64,000 bases of DNA from Agrypnia vestita (Eukaryota > Arthropoda > Insecta > Trichoptera > Phryganeidae), in assembly GCA_016648135.1 (NCBI GenBank), contig JADDOH010000292.1:372001-436000 (forward strand). The letters run 5' to 3'. Shown here piece after piece: positions 1 through 9,502 of the stretch; the stretch's first letter is position 1, and each line of letters starts with the position of its first letter. The position numbers and the translations under genes are program-made. The notes under the pieces were generated by a model, which saw only the letters and a list, made by a program, of their open reading frames with translations, did no database searches and was not told the DNA's origin.

Positions 1-1015
1 AAATCTGTGAAATTTAACTGGTAAGTCAATATATTTCTAGTTTATATATTTTCAGTCCGTCGCAGATGAGATGATTGTCCTGTTTTTGTTTTAGCATGAC
101 TAATGTAGTAGTTTTGTGATGCTGTAGTACAATGTTGACAGTTTTTAGGAGTTTTTTATAATTTGATATCGAATTATTTTATTTCGCCATTTGCATAAGT
201 TTATGTATAAGTTTTAGTTAACTGCGGCTTATTTAAAAGTATTGACTGCATCCTACACCAATACAGTACGCGGTATCGTAAGAGTATACAGTATGCTAAA
301 GAAATGACTAGAAATATTTGGATCTTTGCGTTAGAGAAGTCTGCTACGACAATAAGTTGAGTGTCTGAAAATTCTCGCTGGAAAATCTCCCTGCGCGAGT
401 GCCCCAGGCGGCATCCCTTATGACGTAAGCGGCTTCCAGGGTTGGGATGCTTTTACATTGATTTGGTCACGTCCCTGCGTATTCCCCCGGTTCACATATA
501 CATGGTTTTATTTACCAAAATACGGCCGAGAAGCGAAGCTCTAGTGAATCGATCAAAGTGCGGACAAAATATTTCAAGAGCCCATCCTTGGGGGATTATC
601 GAATCATATGTATCCCTGAAGCCCTTATTCGCTGATTTACGGGCTGCCCGCTTTACGACTGCCACCTTCCTCAGATACTGTCGCCGGGCTCTGATTCCGT
701 GCTAACGTCACGCTAAGGGATAATTCTGAATGTAATCAAACACCACAGGGAAGGGGTGAAGAGAGAGCCAATAAAAATGGTCAGTTAACAACATAATTTT
801 GAAATAAATACCGCACTGTAAAAAGCAACAAGCCATTTATGTATATTTTTGTCAGCAATGTAATTGAGTTGAATTTGAAATTAAAAAAATCTAATTTTTG
901 AACCATAAGTCACACAGAAATATTTCATTTACAAAAATTGTTTAAGCAGACGCTAAACCTTTGCAAATAATTTTTATATCCACTTTAAGTTAATCAAAAT
1001 AAAAAGAAACACACT
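1..1015. other. AT-rich DNA, no gene seen
   Basis: No recognisable gene or repeat. Positions 360-720 are richer in GC and stay open for 87 codons from a TTG at 442, but the peptide resembles nothing I know and the region has no splice or promoter context. Confidence 0.5.
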
Positions 1016-1021
1016 TTAGTC

Positions 1022-1056
1022 CTGATGATGGACCCCGTTGCGGGATCCGAAACGTC
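1022..1056 (+). ncRNA. hammerhead-ribozyme-like core of a Penelope-type terminus
   Basis: CTGATGA (1022-1028) is followed by a GC-rich hairpin (GGACCCC / GGGATCC around GTTGC) and GAAACGTC (1049-1056), in the order stem I - CUGAUGA - stem II - GAAA - short stem III - UC. Stem III would be only two base pairs (AC/GU). Hammerheads with such minimal stem III are known from the terminal repeats of Penelope-like retroelements. An extra U sits between the core and stem II, and stem I is short and partly wobble-paired, so self-cleavage is uncertain. No Penelope coding sequence was recognised next to it. Confidence 0.55.
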
Positions 1057-1197
1057 GGTCCTAGGCATACGTTAAAAAAACCCCAGAAAAATCTAACCAC
1101 AAGATCCTTAAACAAAAATTGTCCAAAGAAACATAAAATGATGTAATGTTAGTTAAAATATCAAAACTTGAACGTATTATGAGTTGGAGATGAGTGT

Positions 1198-1233
1198 GGC
1201 TTATCACCTTGTTGCAGAACAAGGTGACAAGCC
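1198..1233. repeat. short perfect-loop hairpin
   Basis: Two 16-bp arms (1198-1213 and 1218-1233) with one mismatch enclose a GCAG loop. It lies 140 bp downstream of the hammerhead-like core. Its role is unknown and it may be part of the same element end. Confidence 0.6.
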
Positions 1234-1503
1234 ATATCCACAGCCATTCATATGATTCAATTTTTATATAAGGCATATTATCTATACTGAATAAATATTT
1301 GACAGTTGCTCATACCATTGATAAAAAAAAAGATATTGTACTGTCACTGGAGAGTATGAGTATAATAATAGATTCTAAAGAGAAATAATTTTCTAGCTTG
1401 AATCTGCAAAGATTTTAAGATCCTCATCCACATTTTCCAATGGAGATGAGGAAAGGTCTTAGATGTTTATGATTTCTAGGACCAACCTGATGCTTAGGTA
1501 ATA

Positions 1504-1665
1504 CTTGTAATCGTACAGTTGCCGGCAAACTTCTTGAAATTCTTTGACGTGGTGGGGGAATGCGCAGAAGACGAAATTTGGGTCTCTTTGGTGGAAAGGT
1601 AGATGCGCAAACATCCCCCCACTACGCCGTAGAATTTCAAGATGTTTGCCGGCTACTGTAACAAG
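1504..1665. repeat. fold-back element with 63-bp arms
   Basis: Arms 1504-1566 and 1603-1665 are imperfect reverse complements sharing GCCGGCAAAC, CTTGAAATTCT and a G/C-run block, around a 36-bp loop. The arrangement looks like a palindromic MITE or a degenerate hairpin. No second copy was noticed in the window. The 74-codon minus-strand frame across it is a by-product of the palindrome. Confidence 0.75.
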
Positions 1666-1669
1666 ATAA

Positions 1670-2340
1670 ACGAAAACTAACAAATAGTTCGAGTTTGTGA
1701 GTAATAATGTTTTTCATTGATTCTTTGAACTAATCATTACACTTGTTCATAAATAAAATACATTTGAGTCGCGCTTTTATAAGAGAGCAAGTAAATAAAA
1801 AAAAACATAAAATAAAAATAAAATATAAAAAATAAAAAAGTTTTTATGCACAGGTGGGTAATCGATTTTTTAACATCATCCATGCTCAAATATTGAATAC
1901 GTTGTTTTAAAGGTCAAAACAAATTTTCGAACGGCACGTTCTTCGGTTCTTGCTTATGAATGACGTGATTATTAATTTATCGAAATAATGCCATTTGAAA
2001 TAATGCTAGAAATAATGAAAATACAAATCATGTCAAAGTAATAGTGCATGGTCATCCATTTACATAAATGTTGAAAGTTTTAGAGCTCTTGCTAGTCGAG
2101 AAGTTGGTGAAAAATCAATTACAAGATTCTACCACAACAAACACACGACAGACAAAGATAGTTAAATAAAAGCATACAGAAATCGATGAGAGAGATCGTT
2201 TACATACTGTACACAAACATTATATTTAAATAAATATACATAATGAAAAAGCTTATAAAAATTGATTAAAATATTCTCAGAAGAATTACAAATGTGAAAA
2301 GAAGTCATTAAATAAGAATGTTCTTAGGTTTTCACGACCA
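1670..2340. other. AT-rich DNA, nothing recognised
   Basis: Low-complexity A/T runs (1800-1850) and unstructured AT-rich sequence. No coding or repeat signature was found. Confidence 0.5.
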
Positions 2341-2349
2341 CTCAGAATC

Positions 2350-2479
2350 TTCTGGTTTGTGTCTTCTGGGGTATTATACCATCCATCAGCTCTGATGATG
2401 GACCCTACAAAGGGATCCGAAACGTCGGCCAGGAAGGTCGTAAAACACGGCATAATAACCCAGAAGACACAAACCAGAA
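2350..2479 (+). mobile_element. inverted-repeat-bounded unit enclosing a hammerhead-like core
   Basis: A 28-bp inverted repeat (2350-2377 and 2452-2479, one mismatch) encloses the second hammerhead-like core. Sequence just 3' of the core (CGTAAAACACGGCATAATAA) is what I expect at a Penelope-like terminus. I infer that the left arm is either an inverted piece of the same terminus, as often left by Penelope insertion, or part of a compact non-autonomous unit. Two 62-66-codon frames across it are structural by-products. Confidence 0.6.
2392..2426 (+). ncRNA. hammerhead-ribozyme-like core, second copy
   Basis: CTGATGA (2392-2398), a stem II of GGACCC/GGGATCC with loop TACAAA, and GAAACGTC (2419-2426). 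The cleavage-site triplet GUC is present and is followed by GG, which can pair with CU or CG upstream of the core for a three-pair stem I. As at 1022, one extra U follows the core and stem III is two base pairs long. The compensated stem II loop differs from the first copy, so the two are diverged copies of one family. Confidence 0.58.
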
Positions 2480-2880
2480 AAGTCATTCATTATCATAAAA
2501 AAGGAATCATATTTTTTTACAATTATAAAATAATAGTGAATTATTAACCTAAACATTTATTTAAATTTTTGAGCATTGAAACAGTTTACGGGTCGCTATT
2601 ACCATAGTGAAACAAATCATAAAAACAGAATTGAACCCGTTACCCCCGTTAAGATAGACCAGTGTCATTCACACTAGACTACGAATTATATAATGAATGG
2701 TTTTTATATTATTTTTGATGCTTCCATTCATTTTTATATTAAGTATGTAATAGAATGATTAGGGAGTTCGAAAATAAATTAAGTGTGTATATCAGAATTA
2801 TTGTGCCAAAAGAATCTAGAACATAGGTCCCAAAATATGTCCTAACATTTTATTAATCTTTAATTAATAATTAATTAAAA
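2480..2880. other. AT-rich DNA, nothing recognised
   Basis: No gene, hairpin or repeat family was recognised here. Confidence 0.45.
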
Positions 2881-2884
2881 CAGT

Positions 2885-3440
2885 ATTTTATATGTACATT
2901 CTAGGAACACAATTACTGAATTTTGACCACAGAGAGATAATCATTATGATATAGAACTCTCTTCAAATATTTGAAAAAATACAGATAAAGAACACAGTAT
3001 GCGGGGTATAAAAGCAAAGGCAGCAAAATCCAAAAAAATGAAACAATCTTACGAATGCAGTCACCGAGGATTACTAATTTAAAATCTACTGAATTCAAGA
3101 ATTTTATGTATCTATCCCTTCCAAATTCATGTTCATATAAATTTATAAGCAATCGTTCCCTAAAAATCTCGAATTCATTACATTATAAATTAGTGATCTT
3201 CAATGACTGCATTATTTTTTTTGATATTGCTTTTATATCCCACATACATAAATACAACTTTAAAAAAATTGATAATGTGTAGAGTGGATGGTCTTACGGC
3301 GGAATTGGTGGTGGCAATATTTAATGTAAAAGCCAGCTAATAGAATTTATAAGTGACCTGTGGCCACCCTGTAAAGATTTCCTTACATGTTTCCCATATA
3401 GCTACGTATCTGCGGGAATAATTTATCTTAATTAATAAAC
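2885..3440 (-). mobile_element. MITE-A copy, split by a MITE-B insertion
   Basis: The stretch 2890-2945 carries the family end (GAACACAATTACTG then a CCACAGAGAGATA block) also seen at 22.15, 45.5 and 63.95 kb. At 3276-3320 the family centre follows on the minus strand (GTGGATGGTCTTACGGCGGA). At 3356-3430 comes the CACCCTGTAAAGATTTCC arm. The parts are interrupted by MITE-B at 3002-3245. No coding capacity. Read as one nested locus, this is inference from the order of the blocks. Confidence 0.6.
3002..3245. mobile_element. MITE-B copy 1 (fold-back, about 240 bp)
   Basis: The left end GGGGTATAAAAGCAAAGGC (about 3003) and the right end GATATTGCTTTTATATCCC (3222-3240) are reverse complements. 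The homology continues inward through TGCAGTCACCGAGGAT and the matching ATCTTCAATGACTGCA. The whole unit can fold on itself. Copies or ends recur near 42.02-42.24, 54.3, 56.05 and 56.75 kb. The 79- and 75-codon frames here are shadows of the palindrome. Confidence 0.75.
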
Positions 3441-3599
3441 GTGAGAAAACTCTACATGAAAGGGGATTTTTTCAATTAATTTTCAGGTACAAGTGAGAAC
3501 AACTCGCTACACTACCTCAAAAGGAAGACATGATTTTACACACATATTTATCACCGCATTTTGTATAGATGCTCACATCAAATATTTGTTTATTTTACG

Positions 3600-3990
3600 A
3601 CGGCCATAAGAGCGAGGTGCGGTTACTGAGGGATAAAAAATGATCGTGCATACAAACCGCAACTCGTCTGTTTGGTCCACACGAGTCAAGTTTCCGCAGG
3701 CTCCGGGTAAAGTAATGTGTGCTTTTGTTTGTTTTATTTGGAACAGATGCAAATCATTCAGCCCTTTTGACGTATACCTCGAAAGCGATAAAATTTCCAG
3801 ATCACGCCTTACATTGGGCAGAAAACATCAACAAATCGTTAACAAGTGAATATTAAAAACAGCGTTTGTAACATTATGCAAATCGACTACAGCTGATAAT
3901 CCAGCAGTGTACAATGTGAGCGTGGATTTAAAAATGCTCGCTAATGCAACAGGCATCACGCGCAATTTAGACTTTATTTATAATTTAAGG
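3600..3990. other. GC-richer complex island
   Basis: Complex sequence with moderate GC in an AT-rich setting and no similarity to the repeats in this window. A 69-codon frame (3640-3849, plus) is open but unrecognised. It could be a conserved noncoding element or a short exon. Confidence 0.4.
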
Positions 3991-5520
3991 ATATTCTAGC
4001 GTGTTAATTTTTTTTAAAAGGAATTTCCTATAAATTAAATTCATCTCATATTTAGTCTAAATATTAAATGCTTTGTATTTTGTTGTCTAACGGTTATAAC
4101 GCGTTTTATATTTTGACGTTTTGCCCTTGATACCACAGCTATTGAGATTTGGGCATCGAAATTCACTTTAATTCTATGAAATATAGTTTATCAAAATAAA
4201 GTATGTATTTCGTTAAATTCTTATCATCATTTTAATTGTCAAATGTTAACATATCAAAATACTTTTTCCTAAATATATGCTTACGTACTCGCATAATCCA
4301 TACTAAAATTTACTGACTGCACGCGCTTGCAATAAGGGGTGTAAAATGTTACAGAATATGAGAAGCAGGAGAGATATGAGAAGCAAGAGTGGTCCTAGTG
4401 TGAATAAATAATGCCGTTATAAATGTTAAACTTCTCTAGATTCACTGTCGTCTACTTTTGTGACACCCGTCACCTAAAATTTTTAAAAATATTTAAAAAG
4501 CAATACATGGTAAAAATAAACTATATTTGAACACTTATTGCTAGTTATGAATTCTCAGTTTCTACAGATCCGTAAAAAAAATAGAAAGATCTTTCTCTCT
4601 CCCACGTAAGTGTCATCTTAAACTACAATGGGTAAAATAGCAAGAGCAGTACTATATAAGATATAAAATATCTACAAATTGTATATACATTGGTGCCAAC
4701 TGTATTGATAATATAAATCTGGTCATCTACGAGGAAACTTGACGGCCTTTGATACGATCAGAGAGAACTTAATCGCCCAACTGGTTTGAAATATCTTGTT
4801 TTCTATTAGGAGTAGGTGGTTACCTACATTTTTGATATTATTAATTAATTCAATTAGTGAATACTACAGCGAATTATTATTGTTGATACGATCAAATATT
4901 ATGCACGTGCAAATAATGAATTTTCAGGACGATGAAAATAGACGGTCGTTCACGGTTATATTTCATCTTTGCAATATATAAATGTAGGTATATGTACAGT
5001 TACCGCCGTTTATGGTTAAAATATAAATTCAACGAATTTCACTATTTCATTTTTATATTCATTATCAATCATAAATAGCGGGTATGGGTACATAGATTAA
5101 AAAAATGGACTACATCATTTTGAAAGCACGTTATAGTTAGGCGACACAATACCGACGTTTTTTCAATACAGGTATTTTTTAGATATAGTTGTTTTCAATT
5201 CTGTTATTATGGTATTTAGAGATTCTATGAATAAAAGAGTATTCTTTATCAATTTTTCTGATAGAAAAAGAATACTCTTTGATCAAATAAAAGACAACAA
5301 TTTAATAAGGAATAATCTGTCCTTGTTTCAACTAATGCAAGTTAGTTGTTAAAAATCCTTGTTAAATAATGTTTTTAGAAATGATTTACTAATAGTGGGT
5401 TACGAACCTAACAAGAAATAAGGGGAACAAAACTATCTAACAAATTACAACAGAACATCATTGGAGCTTGGAACTTTCTTTGAAATGAGCAACTCAAGCA
5501 AACAGCGTCTAACCAAACAT
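3991..5520. other. AT-rich DNA with one hairpin
   Basis: No gene was recognised. A 13-bp perfect stem at 5234-5246 / 5268-5280 has an inner TATC/GATA pair. Around 4740-4790 a 17-codon stretch faintly resembles motif A of a LINE reverse transcriptase (NLTAFDTIRENLIAQLV), too short to call. Confidence 0.45.
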
Positions 5521-5531
5521 TCAACCCTTTT

Positions 5532-5837
5532 TTAGTTTGTTACTAATGTATCCGCCTCTCTCTTTTTCCACACTACTGGTGATATGAACTTTCGAAGATC
5601 CATATTTTTCACAAAGTGGCGCCTGCGATCACCATCATTTTCGTACAGAGCCATTTCGAATCGTAATACTTCCTGCACTTGAGCTTGCAAATTCTGAGAT
5701 GAATTTTGTTCTTGGGCGTTGCTCTTGCCTCGAGTGGTGGGTGATATCTGCTGGTCCTGATGTCCCCTGCCAGGTGTCATCCTATTTTGTTTTGTGTTTC
5801 TTTTCCATTGTTGGAGGCGGTTTGTTGTCTACTTTTC
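5532..5837 (-). pseudogene. unrecognised open segment, possible decayed ORF1/gag-like piece
   Basis: The frame is open for about 100 codons on the minus strand from just after a stop near 5837. From the ATG at 5780 it encodes 82 residues rich in Q, R and K, including QAQVQEVLRFEMALYENDGD. The composition is polar and basic at both ends, unlike the hydrophobic shadow frames on the other strand. I do not recognise it. A polar, basic segment would fit the ORF1 of a retroelement, but no zinc knuckle is visible. Upstream on the minus strand another frame reads TSKRKVDNKPPPTMEKKH, so a frameshift may join them. Confidence 0.3.
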
Positions 5838-5839
5838 TT

Positions 5840-7130
5840 TTGCTTGTCCTATTTTCAACTTGAAGCCATCCACTGCCACCGCCGTGGGATTTCGTCTATT
5901 ATTTTATAATATTAGTATAATTATTTCTTATTATAATTTTCTCTTCGTTATACATACTTTATTGTATTTCTATGAATCGGTTATTTTCACTTGTATTTTA
6001 TTGTTACATTATTTTGATTTATTAGAGGTTTGGTTTCCTTTAATTTTATCTTTTCTTTTCCTTATGTTTTTTGTTACTATTATGTTACTTTATACTCATT
6101 TTATAATTCTATAATATATATACTGTTTTCTTTCTACCTATGTATTTTACGTTGTCCTATTTACTGTTGTTTCTTATTGCATTTTCTTAGTTACTGTATT
6201 TTATTATGTTTCTTTATGCTTAATGATATGTATTTATGTATTGTTCTTCTTTTAAATAAAGGCGTATCTTAAGACGGGGACAGCGAAGGGCTTTGTTCTA
6301 GCGGACTCGCCGCTTCGCAACGGTTTATACGACCGGTGCGGTGTAGCACGGACCTGCTTGTTGAAAAAAATGTCAACCTTGAGACGATTGAGTAGGACCG
6401 ATATGAAAACTTTTGCTCTTAGAGTGGTCCTGGGTAAGCGGTGGGTACCATTCATTGGTCTTGGGCAATTTCTTTGTGACTCTTTAATCTCCACGTTGAT
6501 GTCTTGTTCAACCAAGATCACCGTGGTAGATTCGCATTCATATCCTAATATGTCGTCGGTGGCACTGGTGTTGACCTTGCATACCTCTTCGCATGTGAAG
6601 ACTTCGCTTCTTGTGAAGGCTTAATATTTCGTTCACAACGTTTCTTCGCTACGTGTCTTAGAAAATATGTACGAATCACAATCACCAGACTCAGCTTATT
6701 TGGTATCATTTGGTTATGTATGTAGGTATTGCAGGGTTGCCGCTAATAATACTGGATGGGGAATATTTTGGTTTATTGGATTTTTTCGCCGTCAAAGCTC
6801 AAAGCTGCAGAGTCAAGTGTAAAACTTTCCAAATGATAAAAACGCATAGAAAATCTGTTATTTGCGGTAGGTATCTAATAATTTGGTATTTTAGAGTTCG
6901 GGTATTCATAATTTATAGTACAACAAGATATTAAGGTTTTGGTGCATCTTTTTGGCTTTGTCTAAATGCATTTTTATTTTATTTTAACGGTTGTTTTATT
7001 CGTCAAGTATCTACATTAATTTGTTAATATAGTATTATTATTTAATATTGTACACATTTCTCAATTAAATTTAAAAAATATTGAATCATTTTAGCACCTG
7101 TATTCTAAAAGTGAGGATAGAAATTAAATA
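5840..7130. other. no gene recognised; T-rich tract then mixed sequence
   Basis: 5890-6250 is T-rich and opens long hydrophobic frames on the plus strand by composition alone. 6250-6630 is richer in GC and open in both strands for about 88 codons, but neither peptide is familiar. 6630-7130 is AT-rich with nothing seen. Confidence 0.45.
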
Positions 7131-7133
7131 AAT

Positions 7134-7223
7134 ATGGAAAATGAAATACAACCTAGAAATTCAGGTCGAGGTCGAGGTCGAGGTTTGATATACAAAAATT
7201 TCAGAAGCCTAAATAATCAATGA
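7134..7223 (+). CDS. 29-residue open frame with an RG-repeat
   Basis: ATG at 7134 to TGA at 7221. The peptide contains SGRGRGRGL, encoded by a perfect GGTCGA hexanucleotide run (about 7163-7184). RG/RGG boxes occur in RNA-binding proteins and in retroelement gag-like proteins. There is no supporting homology, and a microsatellite alone would also explain it. Confidence 0.15.
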   Translation: MENEIQPRNSGRGRGRGLIYKNFRSLNNQ

Positions 7224-7379
7224 GGGTATATAAAAAGAAGTGTGAAAAGTGATAGTATAGTGTAAAGCATCTGTTCTCACAGGTAGGATAATATGTCAAG
7301 AAAATAGACTGTTTTCAAGGACAATTAAAGATGGATTAGCGAATTAAGAAAATAATACTCAGTTATGGAATGCGTTTCT

Positions 7380-7545
7380 TATCCCTGATTTTCAAGAAAC
7401 ATTCTCGCACCGAGTTAGCGCTGCGCCCAATAAACATTTATGCGCAGTTCGCACGCAACTGAGACGTGGCGCGCACCATTCATTCACTAAATTTATTGTG
7501 CGCAGGCGCGTGGGTGACGCTAAAGAACTGGGTTTCCAATTCCAA
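7380..7545. other. GC-rich island with mirrored TTTAT/GCGC motifs
   Basis: Contains GCGCCCAATAAACATTTATGC and, about 70 bp later, AAATTTATTGTGCGCA in roughly inverted arrangement, with repeated GCGC steps. Complex and not repeat-like in this window. A candidate regulatory element (TTTAT/CAATAAA are Hox-type cores), which is inference only. Confidence 0.3.
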
Positions 7546-7594
7546 TGCGAGAACTTCTCGACCTATTGACGATGAGTAGACTGATTATCTACAC

Positions 7595-7860
7595 TGTTTC
7601 AGGACTGGTGCCAGAGCAGTCAGGAGCGCCGATATGGTCTTGCAGTATCTTCGGCCCGAGACTAAGTGCCGGTAGTGATTGCTCCCAGCTAGTTTTCATG
7701 TCAATTTGTTCACAATATGACTCAGGTGAGATTGTCTCACCAGTTTCAGTAAATAATTCCTTTAACGGACTGCCATACGGTCACCGTGACCTTTTTTGGC
7801 TGCAAACTTTGCTTTGGAGTATGTCTTTGAGCTTCGTAGGCATCCAACCATTGTCTTGAT
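7595..7860 (-). pseudogene. mariner transposase relic (middle part)
   Basis: On the minus strand the translation runs QWLDAYEAQRHTPKQ, then KKVTVTVWQSVKGIIY, and in another frame GETISPESYCEQID. These correspond to the mariner blocks WLDA..APKHFPKP, KKVMVTVWWS and NPGETITSEKYAQQID, which lie between the first and second catalytic aspartates. Downstream LPALSLGPKILQDHIGAPDC corresponds to the LQPALVNRKGPILLHDNARPH region with the HDN block damaged. There are at least one frameshift and stops, with no intact catalytic triad and no terminal repeats recognised. The plus-strand 104-codon frame over it is a shadow. Confidence 0.75.
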
Positions 7861-7864
7861 ATTT

Positions 7865-9085
7865 TCAGATTATTAAATAGGATCTATTTCTCCTCGCAAA
7901 TGATAACTAGCTTCAGCAATGGTTCTTGTCTTTTCCTCGTTCTTGTTATATACAAAGACATTTGTACACTTCTTTTAATTCATGCAGTGGAGAAACTAGA
8001 TAATGAATACTCATATGTACAGTGCTAGTCAGTGGTAGAGGCAGTTTTCAAATCTAGTGCAAGGCACGGGAGGATGTGGATTATATTTTACATTGCTTCT
8101 GATTGATTCTCATTAACAACATGTTATGAGTCTTCCTGGGGGCGCGTTTTGGGTCTATATTACCTGTCGGGTTGTGGAATCGGCGTCAAACAATACGTTT
8201 GTTTGTTGATCTTTTTCCGAATCCCATATTAATATTCTTTGCGGCCTCGGCTGCATTATGTTTCAAATTAAACTCGTACTGAAACGGGATCCGTAAATCT
8301 GTTATTGACACCTTAATCTATGGGTGGTAAAATAAGTTTCAGAAACACACGTATCCAATGATTAAGGACAGCAAGTAAAGCGTAAGACACTTTTGTCAAC
8401 TCTAGCTTTCTGAATAGCTACGTATCACGATTAATTACTTTAACGAATTTATTACGATTAAGTCATGAATGTACATTTCACATGAAATAACCCAAAAGTT
8501 ACCTTTAACATTGGTAGTCAGTTATCAGAACCCGTAAGAGATAGGCGAAGATAGACCTGTAAGCGTTAGTCGATGCCCGTAGGAGTGGACTACCGAGTCG
8601 CGTTCCCAATGAAGTATAAGTAGATTTGTTGTCTTAAATTGTATAAATAAATACCATACTTACATATATCGTACATGGAGTAAATATCCATATTCATGCA
8701 TTGTATATTTTTGTCACAACTGTGAGATATACCGTATGGTTACTGTTATAACAAAAATGTGGCAGCTTGATAGAGTGAGACGTCTGCTTATGAAGGTATT
8801 ATTTTACCTTTCTAGAGAGTTATTCATATTAATTTGAAAGAAAGTATTTAGGGTCATTGGAAAGAAAAAAAAAGTATATCTAAAATAATTATAAAGAAGG
8901 CAAATAATGCAAACCTTTTAAATCTAACAAGAAAACATTTTTCATTCGATTTCAGATGTTCAAATATATGATACTTTTGTTAAAAAGAACCTACAAATTT
9001 ACGTATTTTAAATAAACACGTACTTATAACATCTGTTAATAATAGTCACTAATATGTTCACCTTTTCTAATTTGATAGTCTGACC
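7865..9085. other. no gene recognised
   Basis: Mostly AT-rich. Slightly richer stretches at 8080-8280 and 8530-8620 are complex but unrecognised. Confidence 0.45.
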
Positions 9086-9089
9086 TACA

Positions 9090-9240
9090 GAACCATGCAA
9101 TTAACTACAAACAATAAATGTTATATGAAATAGACAAATATTTAGCACCACCACAACTTTTGTATTGAAAAATATCAACATGTTTCTGAGCCCATGGCTC
9201 CTTCATCAGGATACAATTGAAACAAGTTGATATATTTTTT
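9090..9240 (-). mobile_element. Penelope-like element 3' end with hammerhead-like core
   Basis: On the minus strand, TATCCTGATGAAGGAGCC is followed by CATGGGCTCAGAAACA and then a tail ATGTTGATATTTTTCAATAC ending near GTGGTGGTGC. The CTGATGA (9203-9209, minus) / GAAAC (9182-9186, minus) pair encloses a stem II of GGAGCC/GGGCTC. The tail matches the 29.66-kb copy, which is preceded by Penelope coding sequence, and this supports the assignment. Here the element is cut short upstream by the adjacent SINE. Confidence 0.65.
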
Positions 9241-9405
9241 TACGCTTCAACAGGCCAGTAGGCCCAATCATAGAAGAAAAATACACCACAAACCATCCTG
9301 GCTTGTGTAAATCACATAGATTTAAATTATCACCTCATCGGGAATCGAACCCGGAACCCTCGGTGTTGGAAGCTAGTGTCATACCCACTGCGCTACGAGG
9401 GCCAC
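9241..9405 (-). mobile_element. tRNA-derived SINE (group Y)
   Basis: On the minus strand the head (9404 down to 9333) reads as a tRNA: an A-box-like TAGCGCAGTGGGTATGAC and a perfect B-box GGTTCGATTCC within CCGGGTTCGATTCCCG. A tRNA-unrelated tail with CTATGTG and ACACAAGCCAGG follows, down to about 9241. The head does not fold into a full cloverleaf, so it is not a working tRNA gene. A relative lies at 57.85 kb. Confidence 0.75.
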
Positions 9406-9410
9406 CATAG

Positions 9411-9502
9411 AAATATATAAAATAGACAAATTAACCAACGTCATATAAAATAGACAAATTAACCAAAGTCAAATATATAAAATAGACAAATTAACCATCG
9501 TC
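9411..9502. repeat. three tandem units of 28-32 bp
   Basis: Units 9411-9442, 9443-9470 and 9471-9502 share ATATAAAATAGACAAATTAA. A near match (ATATGAAATAGACAAAT, 9123-9139) lies at the other side of the Penelope/SINE block, so the unit probably began as the target-site duplication of that insertion. Confidence 0.8.

Noticed and set aside
4740..4795. Reverse transcriptase motif A (NLTAFDTIRENLIAQLV)
   Set aside because: Only 17 residues with no neighbouring RT motifs in any frame, so chance similarity cannot be excluded.
5794..6272. Two overlapping hydrophobic plus-strand frames of 106 and 80 codons
   Set aside because: They lie in a T-rich tract, overlap each other in different frames, and are made of F, L, I, Y runs that composition alone produces.
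9333..9404. Possible functional tRNA gene
   Set aside because: The B-box is perfect, but the anticodon and acceptor stems do not pair and a SINE tail follows.
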